Positions 1-10,062 of a DNA stretch of 64,000 nucleotides are shown piece after piece. A model generated the notes under the pieces. It worked only from the letters and a program-made list of their open reading frames with translations. It was not told the origin of the DNA and did no database searches. Both the position numbers and the translations under genes were made by a program. This DNA comes from Caldicoprobacter guelmensis (GTDB taxonomy: Bacteria > Bacillota > Clostridia > Caldicoprobacterales > Caldicoprobacteraceae), in the NCBI RefSeq assembly GCF_016908415.1, contig NZ_JAFBDW010000002.1, positions 345,792 to 409,791 of the forward strand, written 5' to 3'. Within the stretch, counting starts at the first letter, position 1. Every line of letters begins with the position of its first letter.

Positions 1-1
1 C

Positions 2-277
2 GCTGAGTACGGTATTCCTTATGCCAAGCCCCAAGACATCGCGGGCGCTGATGCAGAATACAACGCTGAGCTGATAAAAAGGATATTAAAAGGCGAAAAA
101 GGCCCTGCGCGGGATATAGTCCTCCTGAATGCTGCTGCTGCGCTGTACGTTGGCAATGACGCGGAGAGCATAAAGGAAGGGCTTGAAAAAGCTGCATACT
201 TGATCGATTCTGGTGCGGCGTATGAAAAGTTAAAGGAATTCATAAGGGTGAGCAGGGAGGTGGCATATGTTTCTTGA
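2..277 (+). CDS. trpD: Anthranilate phosphoribosyltransferase, C-terminal fragment
   Basis: The reading frame is open from the left edge to a TGA at 275-277, giving about 91 residues of the C-terminal alpha-helical part of TrpD, with the recognisable stretch LLNAAAALYVG followed by a helix rich in Ala and Glu. TrpD transfers phosphoribose from PRPP to anthranilate in cytoplasmic tryptophan synthesis. The catalytic N-terminal part lies outside the window. The stop overlaps the start of trpC by 11 bases, so translation is probably coupled. The assignment rests on the end of the protein plus the trp context. Confidence 0.85.
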   Translation, partial: AEYGIPYAKPQDIAGADAEYNAELIKRILKGEKGPARDIVLLNAAAALYVGNDAESIKEGLEKAAYLIDSGAAYEKLKEFIRVSREVAYVS

Positions 278-1058
278 TGAAATAATAGCTTATAAGAAAG
301 ACCGCGTGAAGGAACAAAAGCAAAAAAAATCATTAAGAGTGTTGGAAGAGGAGATGCAGTGTGCACCGCTACACAGGAATTTTGTTAAGGCGCTACGCCA
401 GAGTAGTTGTGGTAGCCGAGATGAAGTAAAGATTATTGCTGAGATAAAGAAGGCATCACCCTCCAAAGGAGTTATAAGAAAGGATGTAGTACCGGCTGAT
501 GTTGCAAGGTTATATCAGGAGGGTGGAGCAGATGCCATCTCGGTTTTAACTGAGGATAAGTACTTTATGGGGTGTGATGCCTTCTTGCAGGAGGTCAAGC
601 AAGCGGTTTCATGTCCTGTGCTTAGGAAGGATTTTATAATAGATCCCTATCAGATTTATCAATCCAAGGCGCTAGGGGCTGATGCTGTCTTGCTCATCGT
701 AGCTGTTTTAGGGAAGAAACTGAAGGAGTTTTACAACCTCGCAAAATCCCTGGAACTGGAATGCCTGGTGGAGGTCCATGACGAAAAAGAACTGGAAATT
801 GCACTAGATTGTGGGGTGGAGATAATAGGCATAAACAACCGTGACCTTAAAAGTTTTACAGTAAGCCTTGATACCACCCAAAAGCTCATAAGTATGATTC
901 CTGAACATATCGTGAAGGTGTCGGAAAGTGGCATAAAATCGCTAGAGGATATAAGGTGCCTTAAGTCCATAGGTGTGGATGCATTTTTGATAGGCGAGAC
1001 TTTGATGACTGCAAACGACGTGGTAGGAACTCTCAGAAGGTTTAAAGGGATCCCATGA
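267..1058 (+). CDS. trpC: Indole-3-glycerol phosphate synthase
   Basis: The protein has 263 residues, normal for the family. It closes the indole ring from carboxyphenylaminodeoxyribulose phosphate in tryptophan synthesis. Family motifs are present in order: EIKKASPSKG near residue 62 (catalytic Glu/Lys region), SVLTE near 91, RKDFI near 120 (catalytic Lys), GINNRDL near 190 and SESGI near 220, all on a TIM barrel. The ATG at 267 has a GGGAGGTGG ribosome site just upstream and lies inside the end of trpD. A 127-base spacer without a clear site separates it from trpF, the loosest joint in this operon. Confidence 0.97.
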   Translation: MFLDEIIAYKKDRVKEQKQKKSLRVLEEEMQCAPLHRNFVKALRQSSCGSRDEVKIIAEIKKASPSKGVIRKDVVPADVARLYQEGGADAISVLTEDKYFMGCDAFLQEVKQAVSCPVLRKDFIIDPYQIYQSKALGADAVLLIVAVLGKKLKEFYNLAKSLELECLVEVHDEKELEIALDCGVEIIGINNRDLKSFTVSLDTTQKLISMIPEHIVKVSESGIKSLEDIRCLKSIGVDAFLIGETLMTANDVVGTLRRFKGIP

Positions 1059-1185
1059 TGGTTCTTTTTAAATGATGCTCAGCACTTATAGAGTGGTGGA
1101 CGAGTTGGCGTTTGTTGTAATCTGGGTTTGATATTGGCGGCTGGATAGAGTATTCTGCGAGACATTTGAGGGGGCAGCACTTAAG

Positions 1186-1818
1186 ATGGTTAAGATAAAG
1201 ATGTGTGGCCTTACAAGGTATCAAGACATTGATTATGTAAATGAGTTAAAAGTCGATTATGCGGGGTTTGTGTTTGCCAAAAGCCCCAGGAGAGTGGATT
1301 TACCACATGCCGAAAAGCTGATTGCCCGGCTGGATAAAGGCATAAAAAAAGTGGGCGTGTTTGTAAATCAGGGTCGAGAATTTATAAGGGATGCATGTAA
1401 CTTTTTAGGCCTCGATGTGATACAGCTTCACGGTGACGAAACCCCAGAGGAGGCCGCTGCATATGCCGCTGCATACGGTGTTGAGGTGTGGAAGGCTGTA
1501 CGGGTAAGAGGTCAAAATGATTTGCTGCAGGCCTTCATATACAGGGTGGATGGTATATTGCTGGATGCAGCGGTACAGGGGAGTTATGGGGGGACAGGCC
1601 AAACGTTTGACTGGGATTTATTAGATGGTGTATCTTTTGATAAAAAAATCATTCTGGCAGGAGGCCTTAATCCTCTAAATGTTTGCTCGGCTATAGCCAA
1701 GGTAAAGCCGCATGCTGTGGATGTGAGTAGTGGCGTGGAAACCAATGGTTTTAAGGATTACTATAAGATGAAGGATTTTGTAGAAAGGGTGAGAAGCTTT
1801 GAAGAACGTGCCAGGTAG
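1186..1818 (+). CDS. trpF: Phosphoribosylanthranilate isomerase
   Basis: The protein has 210 residues and isomerises phosphoribosylanthranilate to the ketose substrate of TrpC. The N-terminal KMCGLT carries the catalytic Cys; further family motifs are [15 protein letters not shown] (with the catalytic Asp) and the phosphate-binding LAGGLNP and DVSSGVE near the C-terminus. The ATG at 1186 follows GAGGGGG at 1168-1174 with an 11-base gap. The gene ends 20 bases inside trpB, so the trpB start site sits within trpF coding sequence. Confidence 0.97.
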   Translation: MVKIKMCGLTRYQDIDYVNELKVDYAGFVFAKSPRRVDLPHAEKLIARLDKGIKKVGVFVNQGREFIRDACNFLGLDVIQLHGDETPEEAAAYAAAYGVEVWKAVRVRGQNDLLQAFIYRVDGILLDAAVQGSYGGTGQTFDWDLLDGVSFDKKIILAGGLNPLNVCSAIAKVKPHAVDVSSGVETNGFKDYYKMKDFVERVRSFEERAR

Positions 1819-2983
1819 GTTTGGTATATTCGGAGGTCAGTATGTACCCGAAACAGTGATGAATGCCTTGATTGAGCTTGAGAGGGAGTTCAATGCGGCT
1901 ATACAAGACGAAAGTTTCATGGAGGAATACCGCTATTACCTGAGGGAATATGCGGGACGGCCTACGCCGCTGTATTTTGCACAAAACCTTACCAAGAAAC
2001 TGGGTGGGGCTAGGGTGTACCTGAAACGGGAAGACCTCAATCACACAGGGGCACACAAGATCAACAACGTTTTGGGACAGATACTTCTGGCAAGGCGAAT
2101 GGGTAAAAGGAGGGTGATAGCTGAAACCGGGGCCGGCCAGCACGGCGTGGCCACCGCCACCGGTGCCGCTATGTTTGGCATGCAGTGTGAGATCTTCATG
2201 GGCAAGGAAGATGTAAAAAGGCAGGCTTTAAATGTATTTAGGATGCGTCTTTTAGGAGCCAGAGTGCATAGCGTCGAGTCGGGTACCGGCACGTTAAAAG
2301 ATGCCGTCAACGAAGCCATAAGAGACTGGGTTACCAGGATAGAGGATACCTTCTATGTAATAGGTTCGGTGGTAGGACCTCATCCTTATCCGACTATGGT
2401 GAGGGAGTTCCAAAAAGTGATAGGGGAAGAGGCTAAAGCGCAGATATTGGAAAAAGAGGGCAGACTGCCCGATTATATCATCGCCTGCGTGGGTGGTGGC
2501 AGCAATGCGATGGGGATATTTCACCCGTTTTATCATGACAGAGAGGTAAAGCTTATTGGAGTTGAAGCTGCAGGGTTGGGATTGGAGACCGGCAAGCACG
2601 CTGCTACAATGGCTATGGGGAGCGTAGGCGTGTTGCACGGCATGAAGACCTTACTCTTGCAGGATAGCGAGGGGCAGATTATGCCGGTACATTCCATCTC
2701 AGCGGGGCTTGACTATCCGGGTGTGGGCCCGGAACACGCGTACTACAAAGAGATAGGGAGAGCCGAATATGTTGCCGTGACGGATAGAGAAGCGGTAGAA
2801 GCTTTTGTGGAGCTATCCAGGACGGAAGGGATCATTCCGGCATTGGAAAGCGCACATGCGGTAGCTTACGCCATGAAACTGGTTCCACAACTTTCGAAAG
2901 ATAAAATAGTAATCGTAAATCTCTCGGGTAGAGGGGATAAGGATGTCGAGACGGTTGCAAATTTACCGGAGGTGGAACTATGA
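1799..2983 (+). CDS. trpB: Tryptophan synthase beta chain
   Basis: This 394-residue PLP enzyme condenses indole with serine to tryptophan in the alpha2-beta2 complex. NHTGAHKIN carries the PLP lysine, ETGAGQHG the catalytic Glu region, and GGGSNAMG the phosphate-binding loop. It is the TrpB1 type that pairs with TrpA. The start is a TTG at 1799, preceded by an AGAAAGGGTGAG ribosome site within trpF; no better ATG exists before the conserved N-terminus ([11 protein letters not shown]). Its stop overlaps the trpA start as ATGA. Confidence 0.97.
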   Translation: MKNVPGRFGIFGGQYVPETVMNALIELEREFNAAIQDESFMEEYRYYLREYAGRPTPLYFAQNLTKKLGGARVYLKREDLNHTGAHKINNVLGQILLARRMGKRRVIAETGAGQHGVATATGAAMFGMQCEIFMGKEDVKRQALNVFRMRLLGARVHSVESGTGTLKDAVNEAIRDWVTRIEDTFYVIGSVVGPHPYPTMVREFQKVIGEEAKAQILEKEGRLPDYIIACVGGGSNAMGIFHPFYHDREVKLIGVEAAGLGLETGKHAATMAMGSVGVLHGMKTLLLQDSEGQIMPVHSISAGLDYPGVGPEHAYYKEIGRAEYVAVTDREAVEAFVELSRTEGIIPALESAHAVAYAMKLVPQLSKDKIVIVNLSGRGDKDVETVANLPEVEL

Positions 2984-3792
2984 GCAGCACCGATTTGACT
3001 ATGAACAGAATTGATAAAGCATTCAACAATTTGCGGGAAAAAGGCAGCAAAGCACTTATAACCTACATCACTGCCGGGGATCCCGATATCGACACCACTG
3101 CGGAGTTGATTGTCGAAATGGGAAAGGCGGGGGCAGATATCATCGAGCTGGGCATACCCTATTCTGATCCTCTAGCAGATGGACCGGTCATTCAAAGGGC
3201 TTCTGCAAGGGCGCTTAATAAAGGCATAAGGATAGCCGATATAATGAATATGGCCAGGTCTGTCAGACGGGTTACACAGGTCCCCCTGGTATACCTGGTG
3301 TATTATAACTCGGTATTTAAATACGGCATAGAGAGGTTTGTAAAAGAAGCGCACGATGTTGGCATAGATGGAATTATAATCCCTGACCTGCCTTTGGAGG
3401 AAAAAGGAGAAGTTTTTGACATAACCAGGCAATACGGTATACACCTTATTCCTTTGGTTGCACCCACATCCCATGAGCGTATAGCCAGGATTGTCGAAAA
3501 CGCGAGTGGGTTTGTGTATTGCGTTTCCACAACCGGTGTCACCGGTGAAAGGGACCAAATTCATACCGATATAAAGGCATATATGGAAGAGGTGTCAAGA
3601 TATACCAGCCTACCCAAAGCCATAGGTTTCGGCATATCAAAACCGGACATGGCGCGACAGTTTAGGGACTACTGTGACGGCATCATAATAGGAAGTGCTA
3701 TAGTATCTCTTATAGAGAAGGCGTCAAGCAAAGATGAAATGCTTGAAAACATAGGTCAATTTATAAGAAATATAAAACAGGCATTGCGATGA
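2980..3792 (+). CDS. trpA: Tryptophan synthase alpha chain
   Basis: This 270-residue TIM-barrel protein cleaves indole-3-glycerol phosphate and channels indole to Trp[16 protein letters not shown] holds the catalytic Glu and the signature loop, and [10 protein letters not shown] holds the catalytic Asp. The ATG at 2980 overlaps the trpB stop (ATGA), a usual translational coupling. An internal ATG at 3001 (MNRIDKAF) matches the family N-terminus better and is a possible alternative. This is the last gene of the operon; a strong hairpin follows 80 bases downstream. Confidence 0.97.
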   Translation: MSSTDLTMNRIDKAFNNLREKGSKALITYITAGDPDIDTTAELIVEMGKAGADIIELGIPYSDPLADGPVIQRASARALNKGIRIADIMNMARSVRRVTQVPLVYLVYYNSVFKYGIERFVKEAHDVGIDGIIIPDLPLEEKGEVFDITRQYGIHLIPLVAPTSHERIARIVENASGFVYCVSTTGVTGERDQIHTDIKAYMEEVSRYTSLPKAIGFGISKPDMARQFRDYCDGIIIGSAIVSLIEKASSKDEMLENIGQFIRNIKQALR

Positions 3793-3871
3793 AATGATGG
3801 CAATTCATGACGTGCCATGTAGGCGTGCCTTTAAGCTAATTGTGGGAATGATTTTGAACTGGTCTGTGATA

Positions 3872-3917
3872 AACAAATAAGGGCAGTTCCCCACAACGCG
3901 AACTGTCCTTATTTGTT
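3872..3917. terminator. Bidirectional terminator between trpA and corA
   Basis: A 17-bp stem pairs 3872-3888 with 3901-3917 with one G-T pair, around a 12-base loop. The arms are A/T rich at their bases, so a U-run is formed in either direction. It lies between convergent genes and overlaps the stop codon of the corA-like gene. Confidence 0.75.
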
Positions 3918-4848
3918 AGAACATCTTCTTTTTCATCAAGATTAGCGCTGATACTATACATAGTGCCAGGGAAAAGAAAAATATGATTCCTCCTGCCATT
4001 GGATGGCTTTCAAGAGGGAGCCTGACGTTCATGCCAAAAAAGCTGTAAACAATAGTAGGAATTGCCAGTACAATAGTGACGGAGGTCAAAAATTTCATGA
4101 CTATGTTTAAATTGTTAGAAATAATGGAGGCAAAAGCATCCATGGTGCTGCTCAATATATTGGTGTATATATTGGCCATTTCGATTGCTTGCTTGTTCTC
4201 TACAATGACGTCTTCCAACAATTCGGTATCATCAGGATACTTCTTTATGTAATCAGCTTTGAGTATTTTTTCCATCACTATTTCGTTGGCTGTAAGGGAG
4301 GTAGTGAAATATACAAGGCTTTTACTTAATGCCAAAAGTTGAATGAGTTCCTCATTTTTCATTGATTTGTGAAGTTCTCGTTCAATTATGCTGCTGGCCT
4401 TATCTATTTGGCGGAGGTATGTAAGATACTGAGCTGCGTTTTTGTATAGGATTTGGAGGATAAACCGAGTCTTTTTGTAGGTGTAAAAAGTCTTTACTCG
4501 GTTTTCTATAAAATCTGTTATAATGGAGGTCTCTTTTAGACATACGGTGATAATGCTTTTTTCGGTTGTGATTATCCCTAAAGGGATGGTGGTGTAAATC
4601 AAAGAATTATTTTCCATTTCTACTATAGGGATGTCCACTATAATCAAAACATTTCCTTCTTCTGCTTTTATTCTGGGTTTTTCTTCTTCATCCAATGGTG
4701 CTCGGATATAATCGGGATCCACATGAAGAGCTTCACATACTTTTTGAATCTCATATTCACTGGGGGCTGTTAGATGAACCCATACTCCCTCTTCAAAATT
4801 TTGTAATTCCTCTAACCTGTCTTCTATCGTTTTGAAAATACGGAGCAT
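3916..4848 (-). CDS. corA: CorA-family divalent cation transporter
   Basis: The protein has 310 residues. A soluble cytoplasmic N-terminal region of about 245 residues, rich in helices, is followed by two C-terminal membrane segments. The first ends in the family signature GMN (context YSFFGMNV), which forms the pore mouth. CorA proteins form pentameric Mg2+ (sometimes Co2+/Ni2+) channels in the inner membrane. The extracytoplasmic loop LPLESHPM after GMN differs from the classical MPE motif but is acidic, as expected. The gene is monocistronic and convergent with trp. The start at 4848 is the first ATG with the family N-terminus. Confidence 0.9.
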   Translation of the reverse strand: MLRIFKTIEDRLEELQNFEEGVWVHLTAPSEYEIQKVCEALHVDPDYIRAPLDEEEKPRIKAEEGNVLIIVDIPIVEMENNSLIYTTIPLGIITTEKSIITVCLKETSIITDFIENRVKTFYTYKKTRFILQILYKNAAQYLTYLRQIDKASSIIERELHKSMKNEELIQLLALSKSLVYFTTSLTANEIVMEKILKADYIKKYPDDTELLEDVIVENKQAIEMANIYTNILSSTMDAFASIISNNLNIVMKFLTSVTIVLAIPTIVYSFFGMNVRLPLESHPMAGGIIFFFSLALCIVSALILMKKKMF

Positions 4849-4995
4849 ACGGTTTTACACCTTCTTCCTTGAAAAAATGGATATCGTGGATATCAACATT
4901 TAAGTTCATTAAGTTGATTAAATTATAATGCTATTTAAGAGGTCAGTCAATCTGCTTTTGTCTATATTATTGTGCAACCCCTTATTCACAATAAC

Positions 4996-5042
4996 TTGAC
5001 AAAAACTTGTAACCATACTATGCTTTAAGTTGAATATTAACT
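4996..5042 (+). promoter_or_regulatory. Promoter of the Nudix regulator gene, with a candidate operator
   Basis: TTGACA at 4996-5001 and TATGCT at 5019-5024 are separated by 17 bases. Just downstream, 5028-5042 is an imperfect palindrome (AGTT...AACT arms) placed where a repressor could block transcription. Its use as the target of the NrtR-like protein is inferred from position only. Confidence 0.5.
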
Positions 5043-5068
5043 CAAATCGGCAAAATAGGAGCTGAGAG

Positions 5069-5992
5069 ATGATGACAGATAAGATGGTCAACGCTCAGGG
5101 ATTGACCGAAGAGGAATTTTTAAAGCAGTATGATCCTGATAAGTACGCTACCAGCAATCCTGCACTTACTGTAGATATGCTCCTTTTCGCATTGCGTGAC
5201 GATGAAAAATCCAATACAGCTGTAACATCTACTAAGCACTTAGATGTACTTATGATAAAGAGAGGCGATCATCCTTTCATGGGTAAGTGGGCGCTTCCTG
5301 GGGGGTTTGTAACGCGCAATGAAGACCCGGAAAAAGCGGCCTTGCGTGAGCTTAAAGAAGAAACTGGTATAGACGAGGTACACATGGAACAGCTTTATAC
5401 CTGGGGTGCCCCGGGACGTGACCCGCGGACCCATGTGGTTAGCGTTTCCTATATGGCTCTGGTTGATGGGGCAAAGGTAAAAGTGAGGGCTGGCGATGAT
5501 GCCAGCGATGCCAGGTGGTTCAAAGTAAACCTCGATGTTGTCGATAAAAGAAGAGATACTATGCCAAATGGATATATTATGGAAGTCAAGTACAGGCTAG
5601 ACCTTTGGAATAATCAACAACAGCTATATGGGGTGGTAAAAGCTATAAAAAGCGTGGAAAATGGAATAGTAAAGAGCAGGTATAAACTTCTTGAAGTGCA
5701 GGACATTGCATTTGATCACGCTGTAATAATTACTTATGGGCTTTTGCAGCTTAGAAAGAAGATATGGTTTGCCCCCTTAGTTTTAGGCGTTATGCCTCAA
5801 TATTTTACAATGGCACAGTTAAAAGAGGCTTATGAAGCTGTATTGGGTGAAAAGTTTACACTGGACGAATTTGCCGATGAAATCTTAAAAACAGATATGA
5901 TAGTTGAAGTTAAGAATGATGGCAAAGTGGAAGCTGGAAAAGATAAACTGTATATGCTCAATCCAGAGTGGGATTGCAGTAATGTTGTGTAG
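5069..5992 (+). CDS. Nudix hydrolase with C-terminal winged helix (NrtR-like)
   Basis: The protein has 307 residues. Residues about 30-170 form a Nudix domain with an intact Nudix box at 79-101 (pattern GX5EX7REXXEEXG), so ADP-ribose or a related nucleotide could be hydrolysed. Residues about 215-300 resemble the winged-helix DNA-binding domain of NrtR regulators of NAD metabolism. Its neighbour pncB, 73 bases downstream on the same strand, feeds NAD salvage, which supports a role as an ADP-ribose-responsive regulator or as an ADP-ribose pyrophosphatase. Many regulatory NrtR proteins have a damaged Nudix box; this one does not. AGGAG at 5057-5061 supports the ATG at 5069. Confidence 0.8.
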   Translation: MMTDKMVNAQGLTEEEFLKQYDPDKYATSNPALTVDMLLFALRDDEKSNTAVTSTKHLDVLMIKRGDHPFMGKWALPGGFVTRNEDPEKAALRELKEETGIDEVHMEQLYTWGAPGRDPRTHVVSVSYMALVDGAKVKVRAGDDASDARWFKVNLDVVDKRRDTMPNGYIMEVKYRLDLWNNQQQLYGVVKAIKSVENGIVKSRYKLLEVQDIAFDHAVIITYGLLQLRKKIWFAPLVLGVMPQYFTMAQLKEAYEAVLGEKFTLDEFADEILKTDMIVEVKNDGKVEAGKDKLYMLNPEWDCSNVV

Positions 5993-6074
5993 ATATTTGT
6001 GAGGTTACGTTTCACCTCCTTAAATAGAGGTGCGATGACCTTATAAAAAGTTTATGTGCTAGGAGATGAAGAAA

Positions 6075-7535
6075 TTGGTTAGGGTGGATTGGAAGGAAAA
6101 AAAGAATCTTACCATGCTCACCGACTTTTATGAGCTTACCATGTCCAACGGTTATTTTGAGCATGGGTTTAAGGACACGATAGCGTACTTTGATATGTTT
6201 TTCAGGAAAGTGCCTGACGGTGGCGGCTTTGCCATCATGGCGGGGGTTGAACAGCTGATCGATTATTTAAAAAATCTGCGCTTTACTCCCGAGGATATAG
6301 AATATCTCCGCAGCAAGAAGATGTTCAGCGAAGAGTTCTTAAAATACCTGGAGAACTTCAAGTTTGAGTGCGATGTGTGGGCAATTCCGGAGGGTACGCC
6401 AATATTTCCCAATGAGCCCATTGTAACGGTTGTAGGACCCGTCATCCAAGCTCAGTTTATAGAGACCATGGTGCTTCTCACCATAAACCACCAAAGCCTT
6501 ATTGCTACCAAGGCCAACCGTATTGTACGGGCGGCGCAGGGAAGGCCGGTTATGGAGTTTGGCTCGCGCCGGGCACAGAGCTATGACGGTGCGGTGCTGG
6601 GCGCCAGAGCCGCTTATATAGGTGGGTGTGTGGGCACTGCCTGCACCATAGCCGAGAGGGATTTTGGGGTGCCGGCGGTGGGAACCATGGCCCACAGCTG
6701 GGTGCAGATGTTTCCATCGGAACTGGAGGCCTTCCGCGCATACGCAAGGACATATCCCGATAAATGTATACTGCTGGTAGATACGTATAACGTCCTGAAG
6801 AGTGGTGTACCAAACGCCATAAGGGTGTTCAGGGAAGAGGTAGTTCCTAGAGGATACAGGCCTCAGGGTATACGAATAGACAGCGGCGACATCGCATATC
6901 TGTCCAAAAGGGCACGGCAAATGCTTGACGAAGCAGGTTTCAATGATTGCAAGATCATCGCTTCAAGCTCGCTGGATGAATATATAATCAGGGATTTGTT
7001 GCAGCAGGGGGCTGCCGTCGATGTCTTTGGAGTGGGTGAAAAGCTCATTACCTCTAGCAGTGAGCCGGTATTTGGTGGGGTGTATAAGCTGGTTGCGGTG
7101 CAGCAAAACGGTAAGATCATACCAAAGATAAAGATAAGTGAAAATGTGGAGAAGATAACCAATCCAGGTTTCAAACAGGTGTACAGGTTGTATGATAGAG
7201 AGACAGGCAAGGCCATTGCGGATGTGATAACCTTGCATGATGAAGTGATAGATGATACCAAGCCGTACGAGATATTTGATCCCATACACACATGGAAGCG
7301 AAAGACGGTCACCAACTTCATTGCACGGAAACTCCTTGTCAAAATATTTGATAAAGGCAGATGTGTGTATGAGAGCCCTGATATCCACAGCATAAGGAGA
7401 TACTGTCAGGAACAGGTAAATACCCTGTGGCCAGAGGTATTGAGGTTTGAAAATCCCCACAACTATTACGTGGACCTCTCTAAACCTCTATGGAATTTGA
7501 AGCAAGAACTGCTCAATAGATATGGCAATATGTAA
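6075..7535 (+). CDS. pncB: Nicotinate phosphoribosyltransferase
   Basis: The product has about 486 residues and makes nicotinate mononucleotide from nicotinate and PRPP, the entry to NAD salvage. The N-terminal MLTDFYELTMSNGYF, FGSRRAQS (nicotinate site with the conserved Arg) and IRIDSGD (PRPP/phosphate site) are clear. Start choice: AGGAG at 6061-6065 abuts the ATG at 6066 with no spacer, while the in-frame TTG at 6075 has a 9-base spacing, so TTG is preferred; the ATG adds only three residues. The neighbouring Nudix/winged-helix gene probably senses the same pathway. Confidence 0.95.
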   Translation: MVRVDWKEKKNLTMLTDFYELTMSNGYFEHGFKDTIAYFDMFFRKVPDGGGFAIMAGVEQLIDYLKNLRFTPEDIEYLRSKKMFSEEFLKYLENFKFECDVWAIPEGTPIFPNEPIVTVVGPVIQAQFIETMVLLTINHQSLIATKANRIVRAAQGRPVMEFGSRRAQSYDGAVLGARAAYIGGCVGTACTIAERDFGVPAVGTMAHSWVQMFPSELEAFRAYARTYPDKCILLVDTYNVLKSGVPNAIRVFREEVVPRGYRPQGIRIDSGDIAYLSKRARQMLDEAGFNDCKIIASSSLDEYIIRDLLQQGAAVDVFGVGEKLITSSSEPVFGGVYKLVAVQQNGKIIPKIKISENVEKITNPGFKQVYRLYDRETGKAIADVITLHDEVIDDTKPYEIFDPIHTWKRKTVTNFIARKLLVKIFDKGRCVYESPDIHSIRRYCQEQVNTLWPEVLRFENPHNYYVDLSKPLWNLKQELLNRYGNM

Positions 7536-7704
7536 TAGTACAAATATACTAAGGTAATCAAAGTGAATTGTTTTTAGGAGTATTAATTGGCTTGTGCTAA
7601 AATATATAGGAAACATTGTGGTGGGTGTTCATCATTTTTTTTAGAAAGGGGGAGTGAGGCACACTGCCTGTTGAGTATTAACCTATATAAGCAAGAGTGC
7701 AGGT

Positions 7705-8688
7705 ATGTGCCTAAATCAAATGAAAATATTGGTTACACCGACGTCTTTTAATAAAGAGGCGTGTCCTGAAGCGTGGCACATGCTAGAGCAGTTTGCCAGT
7801 GAAATTGTTTGTAATCCATATAACCGCCCGCTGACGGCCGATGAGCTTATTCCACTGCTTGAGGGCGTTGATGGATATATAGCGGGTGTAGACGATGTTT
7901 CGGCCAGGGTGATAGAAAACGCTCCTTCGACGCTCAGGGTGATTTCAAGGTATGGGGTTGGATATGACCAGGTGGATATTAAGGCCTGCGGTCAACGGGG
8001 AATTGTAGTAACAAATACTCCTAGAGTCAATGCAGAGTCAGTGGCTGATCTTGCGTTTGGGCTTATGCTTTCGGTTGCAAGGCAGATCCCCTATGCTAAC
8101 AATCAGACAAAAAAGGGAGGTTGGCCACGTATCACAGGGATTGAACTCTATGGTAAGACTTTAGGAATCATAGGTTTGGGAGCCATAGGCAAGGGTGTGG
8201 CAAGGCGAGCAAAAGGTTTTTCCATGAGGGTGCTGGCATATGACCCTGCGATAGATGAGGATTTTTGCCGACAATACGGTATAGAACCTTCTTCTTTAGA
8301 GGTTGTATTGTCGGAGTCGGATTTCATATCGCTGCATTTGCCGCTTAAAGATCAAACCCGACATATCATCAATTCAAGCACAATTTCTATGATGAAGAGC
8401 GGCGCTATTTTAGTTAATACAGCACGAGGTGGGTTGGTAGACGAACAGGCGGTGTATGAGGCTTTAAAATCGGGCAAATTAGGAGGATTTGGCATGGACG
8501 TGTTTGAAGTTGAGCCGCCTGGAAACTCGCCGCTATTTGAGCTTGAAAATGTGGTGGTGACTCCACATATGGGTTCAAGTACGGTAGAAGCGATAAGGGC
8601 CATGGCTAATTTGGCGGTCAAAAACCTCATTGATGTTTTGACCGGAAAGGAGTGCCCCTACATAGTAAACGGGGAATATTTAAAGTAG
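7705..8688 (+). CDS. D-isomer-specific 2-hydroxyacid dehydrogenase (phosphoglycerate dehydrogenase-like)
   Basis: The protein has 327 residues, about the length of the short catalytic-plus-NAD-domain form, without a C-terminal ACT domain. The Rossmann motif GLGAIGKG lies near residue 153. The catalytic set is visible: Arg in NTARGG, Glu in the DVFEVEPP region and His in TPHMG. It reduces a 2-keto acid or oxidises a 2-hydroxyacid with NAD(H); the exact substrate cannot be read. No serine-pathway partner is nearby. Neither the ATG at 7705 nor the internal ATG at 7720 (MKILVTP, closer to the family start) has a strong ribosome site. Confidence 0.88.
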   Translation: MCLNQMKILVTPTSFNKEACPEAWHMLEQFASEIVCNPYNRPLTADELIPLLEGVDGYIAGVDDVSARVIENAPSTLRVISRYGVGYDQVDIKACGQRGIVVTNTPRVNAESVADLAFGLMLSVARQIPYANNQTKKGGWPRITGIELYGKTLGIIGLGAIGKGVARRAKGFSMRVLAYDPAIDEDFCRQYGIEPSSLEVVLSESDFISLHLPLKDQTRHIINSSTISMMKSGAILVNTARGGLVDEQAVYEALKSGKLGGFGMDVFEVEPPGNSPLFELENVVVTPHMGSSTVEAIRAMANLAVKNLIDVLTGKECPYIVNGEYLK

Positions 8689-8763
8689 TATGAGTGGGTA
8701 TATGCTAAGATGGATAATGCAGCAGATCTTAAGATTGGGTAAATAAAAAAGGGGCGGTGTGCT

Positions 8764-10062
8764 GTGAGTAATCAAAATAAGTATTATAGTGTGTTCCCAA
8801 AGGTAGTTCCTGCAGACAGGCAGTCGCTTATAACTGTAAAATCGGTATTCCCACATCGGGCTTTTAAGAATGATAGGCAGTACGAAGTTTTATGCCATCC
8901 TGTAGATTATTGTAAAAATAACAACAAACATGATAAGTGCTGTAAATTTCATACATATATCAGAGATGGTATTTTGTATATAAACGGGTATTTTGAAGGA
9001 GAACAGGAACACATCATATATATAAATGAGGAAACGCAAGATGGAAAAAGGGAAATAGGTGTATTTAGTGTGTATTCATTGGAGGAAGATTTGTATAACA
9101 GAAGGCCATATAAGGGTGATATGCATATACATTCTTTTTATTCGGATGGTTTGGAATCTCCGGCATATGTTGCTGCATCTTGCAGGAAGATAGGTTTGGA
9201 TTTTATGGCTATTACCGACCATGGGCTGTATAATCCATCTATAGAAGCTCAGCAAGCATTTGAAGGTGTTGATATAGACCTTAAAATATTTAGAGGGGAA
9301 GAAGTTCATCCGCCGGAGAATCCTGTACATATTATCAATTTTGGCGGTAGTTTTAGTGTAAATGAAATGTTTAAAAAGGATGAACGTGCTTATAGAGAGG
9401 AAGTTTATGAGATTGAAAGAAGTATCGCCAATGAAATACCTGAGGAAATGGAACGATATCAGCTCGCATCTTCTATATGGTGTTTTGATAAGATTCGGCA
9501 GGGGGGAGGATTGGGAATTTTTTGTCATCCTTTTTGGAGAGTACATAGTGGGTACTATATATCCACCCTTCTCACTGAATATATGTATGAAAAGCAGCCC
9601 TTTGATGCGTTGGAGCTTATAGGGGGATATTATAAGAGCCAAATTGAATCAAACATTTTACAGGTGGCCTCGTATTACGAGCAGCGAGCAAAAGGAAAGA
9701 AAATACCCGTGGTGGGAGTGTCAGATGCTCATGGTTGTGAAACAGGTGAGCTTTTTGGTTGGTATTATACCATTGTTTTTTCACCAACTCTAGAATTTGA
9801 AGACATAAGAGATAGCATAAAAAGCTGTTACAGCGTGGCGGTAGAAGCAGTTCCAGGCGAGAGAAAGATAGTCCATGGTGAATTTAGATTGGTGAAGTAC
9901 GCCCTCTTTTTATTAAGAGAAGTACTGCCGCAACACGATGAAATTTGTTATAACGAAGGTTATTGGATGATTGAGTATTTGAAAGGAAACAGTAACGCCA
10001 AGAATCAGCTTGAGAGTTTAAAAGGTGGAGTGGATAGGTTTTACTCATTGTGTTGGGGATAG
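8764..10062 (+). CDS. PHP-domain metal-dependent phosphoesterase
   Basis: The protein has 432 residues. After an N-terminal region of about 115 residues of unknown fold, the PHP metal motifs appear in order: MHIHS, ITDHG, GEEVH, FCHPFW and SDAHG. PHP proteins hydrolyse phosphoester bonds with a trinuclear metal centre and include histidinol phosphatase and DNA polymerase exonuclease domains. The N-terminal extension and the roughly 110-residue C-terminal tail set it apart from the small YciV/TrpH form. The GTG at 8764 is chosen because AGGGGCGG lies at the right distance. It stands alone downstream of the dehydrogenase and ends in an A/T-rich gap. Confidence 0.75.
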   Translation: MSNQNKYYSVFPKVVPADRQSLITVKSVFPHRAFKNDRQYEVLCHPVDYCKNNNKHDKCCKFHTYIRDGILYINGYFEGEQEHIIYINEETQDGKREIGVFSVYSLEEDLYNRRPYKGDMHIHSFYSDGLESPAYVAASCRKIGLDFMAITDHGLYNPSIEAQQAFEGVDIDLKIFRGEEVHPPENPVHIINFGGSFSVNEMFKKDERAYREEVYEIERSIANEIPEEMERYQLASSIWCFDKIRQGGGLGIFCHPFWRVHSGYYISTLLTEYMYEKQPFDALELIGGYYKSQIESNILQVASYYEQRAKGKKIPVVGVSDAHGCETGELFGWYYTIVFSPTLEFEDIRDSIKSCYSVAVEAVPGERKIVHGEFRLVKYALFLLREVLPQHDEICYNEGYWMIEYLKGNSNAKNQLESLKGGVDRFYSLCWG

